The translations under genes and the position numbers were made by a program. The notes below the pieces were generated by a model, which saw only the letters and a list, made by a program, of their open reading frames with translations, did not search any database and had not been told where the DNA came from. From DASPTT01 sp035623275 (GTDB taxonomy: Bacteria > Actinomycetota > Acidimicrobiia > Acidimicrobiales > UBA8190), in the NCBI GenBank assembly GCA_035623275.1, contig DASPTT010000105.1, positions 1-39,586 of the forward strand: DNA of 39,586 nucleotides, read 5' to 3'. Within the stretch, counting starts at the first letter, position 1. The number at the start of each line of letters is the position of its first letter. Shown in pieces: positions 9,254 through 16,805 of this stretch.

Positions 9254-10807
9254 TCAAACGGGCTCGGCCCGCAGGGCCCGGCGCAGGGCCTTGCCGACGA
9301 GGCCCCGGGGCAGCTCGGAGACGAAGCGCACCGAGGTGGGGCACTTGTAGCGGGCCAGGCGCTTGGCGCAATAGGCGCGCACGTCCTCCTCGGTGATCGC
9401 GGCACCGGGCTCGGCCACCACGACGACCTCCACCGACTCGCCGGACTCGGGATCGGGGCGACCGACCACGACGGCCTCGACGACCCCGTCCATGGCGGCC
9501 ACGACCTTCTCGACCTCGGCGGGGTAGACGTTGAAGCCCGAGACGATCACGAGGTCCTTCCGCCGGTCGACGACGAAGAGGTCCCCTTCCTCGCCGATCA
9601 CGCCGACGTCGCCCGTACGCAGCCACCCGTCGGGTGTGCGCACCGCGTCGGTGGCGGCGCTGTCGCGCCAGTAGCCCTGGAAGACGTTGGGCCCGCGCAC
9701 CCAGATCTCCCCGGGGTCCCCCTCGAGGACGTCGTCGCCGTTGTCGTCGACCAGCCGAACCTCGACCCCCGGCAGGGGCCGGCCCACCGATCCCGGTCGG
9801 TTGCGGCCGGTCCCCAGGGAGGTGGCCACGGCCGGCGACGCCTCGGTCAGGCCGTAGCCCTGCCACACCGGCACGCCGAAGTGGCGCTCGAAGCGCTCGG
9901 CCACGGCCGGGTCGAGCGCGGCCGCGCCCGACACGGCCCGGCGCACGCTGACGAGCGTGCCCGCCTGGTCGCCAGATCGCTCCGCCACGGCGGCCCACGC
10001 GTCGAACATGGCCGGGACGCCGGCCAGGGTGGTGACCCCGAGCTCCCGCGCCAGGCGCAACGAGTCCTCCGGGTCGAAGCGCTGCTCGAGCACGAGAGCG
10101 GCGCCGGTGACGAGGACGAGGCCGAGGGCCACGTTGAGGCCGAAGATGTGGAAGAGGGGCACCGCGGCGAGCCCGACGTCGTCGGCGCGGAACATCTCGC
10201 CCGGCACGGCCAGCATCTGGCCGAGGTTGGAGACCAGGTTGCCGTGCGACAGCACCGCTGCCTTGGGCGACCCCGCGGTGCCCGAGGTGAACAGGAGCAC
10301 GGCCGGGTCGTCGTCGTCGCGGGCAAGCGCGTCGAGCTCGGTGGCGGGGAGGGGCACCACGTCGGACCCGTTGCCCGCGGCCGGCGCCGGGGCATCCCCG
10401 TCCGACAGCGCCTCCCAGGTGCTGGGCGATCCGTGGGTCCCGCCCGGGACGACCACGGTGGCGGCCGACGCGGCGGCCACCGTGGTGTCGACCGCGGGGG
10501 GACCGGCCAGGATCACCGCGGGCTGGACCACGGTCAGCTCGCGCTCGAGCTCCGGTGTGGGGCTGTTCGGGTTGAGCGGCACGGCCACCGCCCCGGCAGC
10601 CAGGACGCCGAGGTAACCGACCACGAAGTCCACCGAGGTCGGCCACACCACCGCCACCCGGTCGCCCGGCTGGACGCCGAGACCGCGCAAGCCCGTGGCC
10701 AGCGCACGGGCACGCCGGCGCACCTCGCCCCACGTGTGCCACCCCGCCGCATCGTGCAGCGCGCGCGCGTCGGCGGGATGCCCTTCGACCAGTGCCGCAA
10801 GGTTCAC
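9254..10807 (-). CDS. AMP-dependent acyl-CoA synthetase/ligase family protein
   Basis: A 517-residue ANL-superfamily adenylate-forming enzyme, most like long-chain fatty-acid or o-succinylbenzoate-type CoA ligases. Core motifs in order: LLFTSGTAGSPKAAVLSHGN (P-loop), VPLFHIFGLN, WQGYGLTEASPA, EIWVRGPNVFQGYW, GWLRTGDVG, KDLVIVSGFNVYPAEVE, and the C-terminal catalytic lysine in RGLVGKALRR. The substrate cannot be read from the sequence. The GTG at 10807 overlaps the TGA of the upstream SAM-hydroxide adenosyltransferase gene (GTGA), so the two are probably co-translated. A long upstream extension of the same frame shadows that gene and was excluded. Confidence 0.9.
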   Translation of the reverse strand: MNLAALVEGHPADARALHDAAGWHTWGEVRRRARALATGLRGLGVQPGDRVAVVWPTSVDFVVGYLGVLAAGAVAVPLNPNSPTPELERELTVVQPAVILAGPPAVDTTVAAASAATVVVPGGTHGSPSTWEALSDGDAPAPAAGNGSDVVPLPATELDALARDDDDPAVLLFTSGTAGSPKAAVLSHGNLVSNLGQMLAVPGEMFRADDVGLAAVPLFHIFGLNVALGLVLVTGAALVLEQRFDPEDSLRLARELGVTTLAGVPAMFDAWAAVAERSGDQAGTLVSVRRAVSGAAALDPAVAERFERHFGVPVWQGYGLTEASPAVATSLGTGRNRPGSVGRPLPGVEVRLVDDNGDDVLEGDPGEIWVRGPNVFQGYWRDSAATDAVRTPDGWLRTGDVGVIGEEGDLFVVDRRKDLVIVSGFNVYPAEVEKVVAAMDGVVEAVVVGRPDPESGESVEVVVVAEPGAAITEEDVRAYCAKRLARYKCPTSVRFVSELPRGLVGKALRRALRAEPV

Positions 10808-11658
10808 GGACGGCCCCCGGGCTGGATGCGCCCGATGACCATGCCGCCCGGCCCACCGGTGCGCAGCCCGACCATGTCGCCTGCTTGCACGCCGAGCACG
10901 GTAGCTGCCGGACGGCGATTGCACACAAGCGCGAGCATGCCGCTGGCGTCGGTGACCACGCCGATCTCGTCGTCGCCCAGCTCGGCGAACGATCCCACCA
11001 CGCGCGCGGGGACGCTGCGACCCGCCTCGAGCACGACCTCCACCGCGGGACCCAGCCCGGCGCGCGACGCGTCCGACGGCCCGGCCGCCAGTTGGACATT
11101 GCCGAAGCGATCGACCCAGAACACCTCGGCGTCGAGGATTCCCTCGCCCACGAGCAGCCGTGCCGGGGGGAGCCGGACGAGGGTGTCGAGCTCGACAGGG
11201 GTACCGACGGCGTCCACGGGCTCGCCCCTCCAGAGGGCGGCGGCGGCGGGCGCGAAGACGTCTCGCCCGTCGAACGTCGACCGTGACGTGGCGAGCTCGA
11301 CGGCGCGGCGGGGTCCGCCGAGCGCGTCGATGGCCCACGGCAACAGCCCGTTGTCCGGGCCGACCACGTGACCGGGCGAGCCGGCCACCTCCACCGCCAG
11401 CGCGCGCCGGGTCGTGCCCACGCCCGGATCGACGATGGCCACGATCACGCCCGGGCCGAGGTGGGGGACGCAGCGCACCAGCGTCAACGCGCCGGCCCGC
11501 ACGTCGAAGGGCGGGATGTCGTGGGAGAGGTCGACGATGGGTGCGCCAGGGGCGTCGCGGGCCACCACGGCGCGAACGACGCCGGCGAACTCGTCGGCGT
11601 GCCCGTAGTCGGTCAGCAGGAAAACGGCGCCTGCGGCCGCACGCTCGGCGCGCACCAC
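10804..11658 (-). CDS. SAM hydroxide adenosyltransferase family protein (DUF62)
   Basis: A 284-residue member of the SAM-hydrolase family related to fluorinases and chlorinases (SAM_HAT_N plus SAM_HAT_C). Visible motifs are VFLLTDYGHADEFAGVVRAV, IVDLSHDIPPFDVRAGALTL, VIVAIVDPGVGTTRRALAVE and HVVGPDNGLLPWA in the N-terminal domain, and ILDAEVFWVDRFGNVQL in the C-terminal domain. Characterised members split SAM into adenosine and methionine using hydroxide; the physiological reason is unclear. The start is the first of two consecutive GTG codons (11658). The next gene, an acyl-CoA-ligase-like enzyme, overlaps by 4 bp. The pairing may be functional or only positional. Confidence 0.9.
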   Translation of the reverse strand: MVRAERAAAGAVFLLTDYGHADEFAGVVRAVVARDAPGAPIVDLSHDIPPFDVRAGALTLVRCVPHLGPGVIVAIVDPGVGTTRRALAVEVAGSPGHVVGPDNGLLPWAIDALGGPRRAVELATSRSTFDGRDVFAPAAAALWRGEPVDAVGTPVELDTLVRLPPARLLVGEGILDAEVFWVDRFGNVQLAAGPSDASRAGLGPAVEVVLEAGRSVPARVVGSFAELGDDEIGVVTDASGMLALVCNRRPAATVLGVQAGDMVGLRTGGPGGMVIGRIQPGGRP

Positions 11659-11695
11659 CGGCGCTCGTCCTGCTGCCCTGGACCTCCTGGCGGGC

Positions 11696-11902
11696 TCAGC
11701 CCGCCTGGGTGTAGCGATCCGCCAGGTAGCGGTTGACGTCGTCCTCGCGCAGACGGAAGGACTTGCCGACCCGGACCGCCGGGAGCTCCCCGGCGTTGAT
11801 GAGCCGGTAAACGGTCATGTTCGAGACCCGGAGGGTGCTCGCGACCTCGCGCACGGTCAAGTACCGGGCGCTCGAGATGTCTTCGGTTGTCAGTGGAATC
11901 AC
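11696..11902 (-). CDS. Excisionase-type (MerR-like) helix-turn-helix DNA-binding protein
   Basis: A 68-residue protein, nearly all of it one winged-helix HTH of the excisionase/BldC class: YLTVREVASTLRVSNMTVYRLINAGELPAVRVGKSF, then RLREDDVNRYL. Small proteins of this kind sit beside proC in many actinobacteria, including Mycobacterium (Rv0500A next to proC), and are chromosomal regulators, not phage genes. I chose the GTG at 11902 because GGAG lies 5 nt upstream. A longer TTG-started version extends into AT-rich promoter-like DNA. The small basic protein often encoded after this gene in actinobacteria is not found here. Confidence 0.85.
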   Translation of the reverse strand: MIPLTTEDISSARYLTVREVASTLRVSNMTVYRLINAGELPAVRVGKSFRLREDDVNRYLADRYTQAG

Positions 11903-11926
11903 CCCTCTCCGCCTGATGCGACTGTA

Positions 11927-11939
11927 CGCCAATGTGGCG
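11927..11939. promoter_or_regulatory. Short dyad in promoter region of the HTH gene
   Basis: CGCCA-ATG-TGGCG is a perfect 5+3+5 dyad about 25 bp upstream of the HTH start, within a locally AT-richer stretch (11903-11970). It could be an operator, possibly autoregulatory. No function is shown. Confidence 0.3.
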
Positions 11940-11995
11940 ATTGTTGGAAGAGGGAAAGAAAACAATTGGCCTCGGCCAGGGGCGCCGGCCCCGGC

Positions 11996-12793
11996 TCAGG
12001 ATCGCTGGCCGAGCTGGCGGGAGCGGGCGGCCGCGGCCGCCACCGCCGCCACCAGGGCGTCGCGCAGGCCTCTGCCCTCCAGCACGGCGAGGCCCGCCTC
12101 GGTGGTCCCCCCCGGCGAGGTGACCTGGGCGCGCAGGACCTCGGGGGCCTCGGCTGTCTCCACCAGGAGCCGCCCCGCCCCGGCGACCGTCTCCACGGCC
12201 AACACGGTGCTCACCGCATGGGAGAGCCCCGCCGCCACCCCCGCCTCCACCAGGGCCTCGGTCACGAGGAAGACGTAGGCCGGCCCCGAGCCCGACAGGC
12301 CGGTCACCGCGTCGAGCTCCGCCTCGGGGACCCGCACCACGCGGCCCACCGCGCCGAGGAGCGCCTCCCCCCAGGCGAAGTCCTCTTCGGCCACTCCTGC
12401 GCCGCCGCTGAGCGCGGCGACCCCGGCGCGCACGAGCGCCGGGGTGTTGGGCATGGCCCGCAGCACGGTGACGTGGGGCCCGAGCCACGACGTGAGATCG
12501 GAGATGGTGACGCCCGCCATGATCGACAGCGCCCGCGTGACCTGCACCTCGCGCAGCGCGCGGCACGCGGCGGCGGCGTCGGCCGGCTTCACCGCCAGCA
12601 CGGCGCCGGCCGCCGCGCACGGCTCGGCGACGGGCACCACCCCGGGGAGCGCTTCCGCGAGCTCGTCGCGACGCTCGTCGTCCGACTCCGCCACGGCGAT
12701 CGCGCCCGGCGACCATCCGGACGCGATGAGCCCGCGCACGAGTGCGGTCCCCATGCGCCCGCCTCCGACGACGACCAGCTCCGGCTGCACCAC
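11996..12793 (-). CDS. proC: Pyrroline-5-carboxylate reductase
   Basis: Last step of proline synthesis, reducing pyrroline-5-carboxylate with NAD(P)H. With the GTG at 12793 the protein has 265 residues, the usual size. It opens with the Rossmann motif ELVVVGGGRMGTALVRGLI. Further motifs are VLAVKPADA, SIMAGVTISDL, VLRAMPNTPALVRAGVAAL and the P5C-reductase signature LSGSGPAYVFLVTEALVEAG, ending with TSPGGTTEAGL. A longer upstream extension is open but not conserved in character. The 12794-12951 gap holds a 12-bp palindrome (CCGATCGATCGG, 12861-12872) and no gene. Confidence 0.95.
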   Translation of the reverse strand: MVQPELVVVGGGRMGTALVRGLIASGWSPGAIAVAESDDERRDELAEALPGVVPVAEPCAAAGAVLAVKPADAAAACRALREVQVTRALSIMAGVTISDLTSWLGPHVTVLRAMPNTPALVRAGVAALSGGAGVAEEDFAWGEALLGAVGRVVRVPEAELDAVTGLSGSGPAYVFLVTEALVEAGVAAGLSHAVSTVLAVETVAGAGRLLVETAEAPEVLRAQVTSPGGTTEAGLAVLEGRGLRDALVAAVAAAAARSRQLGQRS

Positions 12794-12951
12794 TCGCAGG
12801 CTAGTGCGGGGAGCGGACGCGACACGGCCCGAGGAACCGACGGAGGCCGATCGCACTTCCCCGATCGATCGGCTTCGCCTGCCCCGCGGGCCGCGTCGAA
12901 CCGCACCCTAGCCAACCCCGCCGCCGCGCGACAGCGGGTCCGGCTCGCTTC

Positions 12952-13431
12952 TCAGCGACGCGGGCGACGGCGGTATATTCCGGCATAGCCGATTCCCATG
13001 GCCGTCGGGAAGCACGCGTCGACGTACTGCAGGGTGGAGCCGACGACGCGGTCGAGCTCGTCGGACGTCACCGCGGCGATGGGCAGCTCGCCCACGAGGT
13101 ACACCGCGTCCTCCGGGCCGAGGGCGAAGCGCATCTGGTAGAGGTCCGCGTTGCGGCGCAAGAGGTACTCGAAGGTCTCGGCGATGTTCGTCTCGGGTGC
13201 GGGCATCACCTGGGCCTCGTGATGCAGCGTGCGCTGACGGACGGTGAGCCAGATGGTCACGAAGTCCTTCTCGTCGCCGCGCAACCGCAGGTACCACCGT
13301 CCGAGCTCGGCCTGGCGGTCCACCGCCACGAGCGCGCCGTCGGGCTCCTCGAGCCGGGCGCGGGTCCAGGCGTCGATGACCGCGTCGCATGCGGCACGCT
13401 CCTCGGCCGAGGCGATCTCCGCGAGGCCCAC
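12952..13431 (-). CDS. YbjN-domain protein downstream of mshA
   Basis: A 159-residue protein with the YbjN/type III secretion chaperone-like fold: GRWYLRLRGDEKDFVTIWLTVRQRTLHHEAQVMP, then ETFEYLLRRNADLYQMRFALGPEDAVYLVGELP. The same neighbour pair occurs in mycobacteria (mshA-Rv0487), which supports the call. The start is GTG at 13431, 8 bp after the mshA stop. Function is unknown, and a chaperone or regulatory role is only suggested by fold. Co-transcription with mshA is likely. Confidence 0.8.
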   Translation of the reverse strand: MGLAEIASAEERAACDAVIDAWTRARLEEPDGALVAVDRQAELGRWYLRLRGDEKDFVTIWLTVRQRTLHHEAQVMPAPETNIAETFEYLLRRNADLYQMRFALGPEDAVYLVGELPIAAVTSDELDRVVGSTLQYVDACFPTAMGIGYAGIYRRRPRR

Positions 13432-13439
13432 GGTGCGCG

Positions 13440-14705
13440 TCAGCGGCAGGACACGAGGCGCTCGGCGGCCAGCTCCTCGTAGGTGGCACGCAACAGCGCG
13501 GCGGAATGGGCCCAGGTGTAGTGCCCCGCCCGTTCCACGGCCGCCCGCCGGAACCGGGACGCCAGCATCGGGTCCCCCACGATGGCGGTGGCGGCCTCGG
13601 CGAAGGCGGCGGGCGTCGGCTCGTCGACGAGGTACCCCGTGCGGCCGTCGTCGACCAACGTGGTGAGGCCCCCGACCGCGGCGGCCACCACCGGCGTCCC
13701 GCAGGCCGCCGCCTCCAGGGCGACGAGGCCGAAGGACTCGGAGCGGCTGGGGACGACGCAGACGTCCGCGGCACGGTAGTAGGTCGACAGCAGCTCGTGC
13801 GGCTGGGGGTCGACGAAGTGCACGCGCGCGGCGACACCCGATTGCGCGACGAGCTTCTTGACCTCGACCAGGTGCGCCTCGCCGCGGGGCCCGCTCGGCC
13901 CGCCCACCACCACCAGATGCGCGTCGGGTCGCGCGGTCATGGCCTCCAACGCGCGCACCGCCACCTCCACACCTTTGAGCGGCTGGATGCGCCCGACGAA
14001 GAGCAGGAGCGGCACGTCGGCGGGCAATCGCAGCGCGCGTCGCGCCTGCGGCCCGTGACCGGGCGCGAAGAAGGCATGGTCCACACCGGGGGCGACGACG
14101 CGGATGCGCCCGGGATCCGCGTGGTACAGCGTGGCCAGCTGCGCGGCCTCGACGGAGCACGACGCCAGGACCACCTCGGAGCACCCCATGACCGCCGCCT
14201 CTGCTTCGGCCCGGCGGTGCGGCTCGTCGGAGGAGACCTCCTCGGGGCTGGCCTCCGCCTTCACCCGGGCGAGGGTGTGGAACGTGGACACGAGGGGCAG
14301 GTCCAGCTCGTGCTTGATGCGGTGGCCGGCGAGCCCCGACAGCCAGTAGTTGGCGTGCACCGCGTCGAACCCCGTCTCGTCGTGAATGGCCGGGTCGACC
14401 CCAGCGCCCGAGGCCATGAGGCCGAGCACGTTGTCGGTGAACTCGTCGACCAGCGCCGGGAGCCCCTCCTTGGCCACGACCTCGAGGGGCCCGGCGGGCA
14501 CGTGGTGCACCCGTAGGCCGGGCTCGACCGCCACGGTGGCTGGCAGCGCCGGCGACCAGGCTCGGGTGTAGACGTCGCATTCCACCCCGGCCCGCGCCAG
14601 GGCCGTCGACAGCTCCCGCACGTACACGTTCATGCCTCCGCCGTCGCCCGTGCCGGGCTGGGCCAGGGGCGAGGTGTGCAGGGAGAGGACCGCCAGGCGT
14701 CGCAC
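13440..14705 (-). CDS. mshA: D-inositol-3-phosphate glycosyltransferase (mycothiol synthesis)
   Basis: A 421-residue GT4 (GT-B fold) glycosyltransferase that transfers GlcNAc to inositol-3-phosphate, the first step of mycothiol synthesis. The N-terminus has HTSPLAQPGTGDGGGMNVYV and the loop VHANYWLSGLAGH. The C-terminal half has LLFVGRIQPLKGVEVAVRAL, VVVGGPSGPRG and the donor-site motif VPSRSESFGLVALEAAACGTPVVA. The start is a GTG at 14705. The YbjN neighbour agrees with the actinobacterial mshA locus. Mycothiol implies a thiol economy consistent with the DipZ and OsmC proteins elsewhere in the window. Confidence 0.92.
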   Translation of the reverse strand: MRRLAVLSLHTSPLAQPGTGDGGGMNVYVRELSTALARAGVECDVYTRAWSPALPATVAVEPGLRVHHVPAGPLEVVAKEGLPALVDEFTDNVLGLMASGAGVDPAIHDETGFDAVHANYWLSGLAGHRIKHELDLPLVSTFHTLARVKAEASPEEVSSDEPHRRAEAEAAVMGCSEVVLASCSVEAAQLATLYHADPGRIRVVAPGVDHAFFAPGHGPQARRALRLPADVPLLLFVGRIQPLKGVEVAVRALEAMTARPDAHLVVVGGPSGPRGEAHLVEVKKLVAQSGVAARVHFVDPQPHELLSTYYRAADVCVVPSRSESFGLVALEAAACGTPVVAAAVGGLTTLVDDGRTGYLVDEPTPAAFAEAATAIVGDPMLASRFRRAAVERAGHYTWAHSAALLRATYEELAAERLVSCR

Positions 14706-14752
14706 CGTCCGGAGAGCCTACCTGCCTCCCCCAGAAATCCCGATCAGCCGGG

Positions 14753-15250
14753 TCAGGCTTCCGGGCCGGCCGCGGCGGAGGTGGGGCTCGGCGCGCCGAT
14801 CACCGCCCGGCCCGTCGACGAGGCGGCGGCCGCCGGCGAGGCCTCGGAGGAGGAGGCGGCCGTCGGGGCGGGCCGGGCCGACGCAGGCCCGTGCTCGTCG
14901 CCCTCGTGCTCGTGGCGGAACGACAGGTAGATGCGGATGAGCGCCTGCTTCTGGTCCTCTGTCAGGTGCGGGTCGGCCAGGATCTCGCGGCCGAGGTCGG
15001 ACTCGCCGCTGCCGGGCTCGAGGATCCCCGCCTGGACGTAGAGCGTCTCTGCCGAGATCCGCAGCGCCTTGGCGATCTGCTGGAGGATCTCGGCCGACGG
15101 CTTGCGCAGGCCCCGCTCGATCTGGCTCAGGTAGGGGTTTGAGATCCCGGCCAGCTCGGAGAGCCGCCGGAGGCTCAGGCGCGCCGAGTTGCGTTGCTCA
15201 CGGATGAAGGCGCCGAGGTCGTGCCAGCGGTCCGGCAGCTGCTTGGGCAT
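14753..15250 (-). CDS. XRE-family transcriptional regulator
   Basis: A 165-residue protein. Residues about 10-70 are a classic HTH_3 domain (LGAFIREQRNSARLSLRRLSELAGISNPYLSQIERG, then RKPSAEILQQIAKALRIS). A middle helix-rich part follows (LTEDQKQALIRIYLSF), then a 45-residue Ala/Ser/Pro-rich tail. The ATG at 15250 shares one base with the stop of rsiG (TGATG), so the two are translationally coupled. Proteins of this layout are often next to RsiG/AmfC homologues in actinobacteria. Its targets are unknown. Confidence 0.88.
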   Translation of the reverse strand: MPKQLPDRWHDLGAFIREQRNSARLSLRRLSELAGISNPYLSQIERGLRKPSAEILQQIAKALRISAETLYVQAGILEPGSGESDLGREILADPHLTEDQKQALIRIYLSFRHEHEGDEHGPASARPAPTAASSSEASPAAAASSTGRAVIGAPSPTSAAAGPEA

Positions 15251-15798
15251 CAGGTCAGGAGGCCGTCGACCGTGGCCTCGCCCCGCTTGTAGCGGTCGAC
15301 GATCTCGGCCTGGAGCTTGTCGATCCGCTCGTGCAGCGCGCGCCGGTTGTCCGAGATGGACGCCTCGATGTCTCCCAGGCGATCGGCGATGTCCTGGAGC
15401 TGCTGGCGGGTCATGGAGGGCAGCTCGCCGATCCTCTCCCCGTCGAGCACGGCGTCGATCGGAGCGGTGAGGTCCCCGTGGGCCATGTCGGGCCCCATGG
15501 AGGCGGGGAGGCGTCCCGGGCCCGGCGGGCGCGGCGGGCCGGCGCCCATGATGTCGGGGAGCCGCTCGACGAGCTTGGTCAGGTCCGCGGTGTCGTCGTC
15601 GGCTTCCCCGCTGTTGTGCAGGTAGACGTGGACGATGTCGAGGCGGCCCTGGGCGACCCGGCGCAGGTAGGAGACGGCCGTCTCCGCGTCCTGGCACTCG
15701 TCGCGCATGGCGCGAACCTCTTCGAGCGGTCGCTCACCGATCCCCTGGAGGTACTCGGGGGCGAAGAGGCGTTCGAGCTCCGAATCGAGCCAGGCCAT
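15250..15798 (-). CDS. rsiG: RsiG-family c-di-GMP-dependent anti-sigma factor (AmfC-like)
   Basis: A 182-residue protein with two helical segments joined by a Pro/Gly-rich linker (about residues 84-108). The first segment carries the complete RsiG signature E(X)3S(X)2R(X)3Q(X)3D at E39-S43-R46-Q50-D54. The second carries it with one change, E145-S149-R152-H156-D160, His replacing Gln. In Streptomyces, RsiG holds the sporulation sigma factor WhiG when loaded with a c-di-GMP dimer bound by these motifs. The motif match is read directly; the WhiG partner is inference, since no sigma factor lies in the window. The start is ATG at 15798, and the gene is coupled to the XRE regulator. It was formerly annotated as an aerial mycelium formation protein in related genomes. 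Confidence 0.85.
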   Translation of the reverse strand: MAWLDSELERLFAPEYLQGIGERPLEEVRAMRDECQDAETAVSYLRRVAQGRLDIVHVYLHNSGEADDDTADLTKLVERLPDIMGAGPPRPPGPGRLPASMGPDMAHGDLTAPIDAVLDGERIGELPSMTRQQLQDIADRLGDIEASISDNRRALHERIDKLQAEIVDRYKRGEATVDGLLT

Positions 15799-15808
15799 GG
15801 CCGCGATG

Positions 15809-16210
15809 CTACCGCGCCCCGGTCGCGAGCCCCTCGTAGCGGCGGACCACGCGGCCGACGACGGCCCGCCGGGAGACCGGGCCGAAGGCACGGCTGTCGG
15901 TGCTTGCCGCCGGGTTGTCGCCGTGGACCATCACGTCGTCCCCCACCATGGAGGTGACCCGCTTGACGAGGAGGCGCCGGGGATCCCGCGGATCCCGGAC
16001 GGCGACGACGTCGCCCGGCGCCAGGCGCCGGGCGCGCACGACGACGAGCCGGTCGCCGTCGCGCAGGTCGGGCTCCATGCTGCGGCCGGCGACCACGACG
16101 CGCCGGGGCCGCAGGACGGCCACGGCCGCGACCAAGGCGGCGGCGAGGCCGGCCAACACGATCCAGCGCGCGACGTGCCCGTCACGCCCGGGCGGGACGG
16201 CCAGGATCAC
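15809..16210 (-). CDS. sodX: Nickel-type superoxide dismutase maturation protease (S26 family)
   Basis: A 133-residue membrane peptidase of the signal peptidase I (S26) family. One transmembrane helix (about residues 14-34) is followed by the catalytic serine S44 in VVAGRSMEPDL and the general-base lysine K83 in RRLLVKRVTS. The sequence DDVMVHGDNPAASTDSR matches the conserved box beyond. This family removes the leader of NiSOD so that the mature protein begins with the nickel-binding His. The gene is divergent from sodN with a 68-bp shared promoter region. The start is GTG at 16210. Confidence 0.92.
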   Translation of the reverse strand: MILAVPPGRDGHVARWIVLAGLAAALVAAVAVLRPRRVVVAGRSMEPDLRDGDRLVVVRARRLAPGDVVAVRDPRDPRRLLVKRVTSMVGDDVMVHGDNPAASTDSRAFGPVSRRAVVGRVVRRYEGLATGAR

Positions 16211-16278
16211 CGCCGGGCCGCCGTGGGTAAGGTGGGCCCGTCAGCCACGGATCCACTCTGGACGAAGGAGCTCCCCCA

Positions 16279-16698
16279 ATGCGCATCGCGGACCGACTGC
16301 TCGCCGCCATCGACCGGGCCCTGCCCCCCACGACCGTCGTCCATGCCCACTGCGACCTCCCTTGTGGTGTCTACGACCCCGCCCAGGCCCGTATCGAAGC
16401 CGAGTCGGTCAAGGCGTGCATGGAGAAGTTCAACGGCTCGGACGACCCGGTCTTCAAGGAGCGCGCCATCACCATCAAGGAGGAGCGGGCGGACCTCGTC
16501 AAGCATCACCTGTGGGTGCTGTGGACGGACTACTTCAAGCCCGAGCACCTCGAGAAGCACCCCGAGCTCCACACCCTCTTCTGGACGGCGACGAAGGCCG
16601 CCGGCGAGACCAAGAAGACGACCGACGTGGCGGTCGCCCAGAGGCTCCTCGACTCGATCGGCGAGATCGACAAGGTCTTCTGGGAGACCAAGAAGTAG
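16279..16698 (+). CDS. sodN: Nickel-containing superoxide dismutase
   Basis: A 139-residue precursor. After a 23-residue leader, the nickel hook begins HCDLPCGVYDP, giving His1, Cys2, Cys6 and Tyr9 of the mature enzyme. The remaining 116 residues match the four-helix NiSOD subunit (EERADLVKHHLWVLWTDYFKPEHL). The enzyme dismutates superoxide and forms a hexamer in characterised species. GAAGGAGCT lies 8 nt before the ATG. The last codons (VFWETKK, stop) form the first unit of a 26-bp tandem repeat that continues past the stop. The Fe or Ni regulator (for example Nur) is not visible here. Confidence 0.97.
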   Translation: MRIADRLLAAIDRALPPTTVVHAHCDLPCGVYDPAQARIEAESVKACMEKFNGSDDPVFKERAITIKEERADLVKHHLWVLWTDYFKPEHLEKHPELHTLFWTATKAAGETKKTTDVAVAQRLLDSIGEIDKVFWETKK

Positions 16699-16778
16699 AG
16701 GTCTTCCGGGAGACCAAGGAGTAGGGGTCTTCTGGGATACCAAGGAGTAGAGGTCTTCCGGGGGACCAAGAAGGCGGG
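16675..16778 (+). repeat. 26-bp tandem repeat, four copies, starting inside sodN
   Basis: Units at 16675-16700, 16701-16726, 16727-16752 and 16753-16778 differ at a few bases. The first contains the last seven sodN codons and its stop. Each unit, with the preceding G, holds a small hairpin GGTCTT-N4-GAGACC. Pair changes in copy 4 keep it foldable and copy 3 has one mismatch. Since 26 is not a multiple of 3, copies 1-3 place the same VF(W/R)(E/D)TK(K/E)-stop tail in all three forward frames. Confidence 0.9.
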
Positions 16779-16779
16779 A

Positions 16780-16802
16780 GCCCCGCTCGGCGCCCGCGGG
16801 GC
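16780..16802. terminator. Bidirectional hairpin between sodN and the DksA-type gene
   Basis: GCCCCGC at 16780-16786 pairs with GCGGGGC at 16796-16802, with a 9-nt loop. It lies between two convergent genes and directly after the 26-bp repeats. There is no T-tract. Confidence 0.5.
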
Positions 16803-16805
16803 CGC

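Noticed and set aside
11696..11902. Excisionase of a second mobile element
   Set aside because: No integrase or attachment site nearby, and such genes are standard next to proC in actinobacteria.
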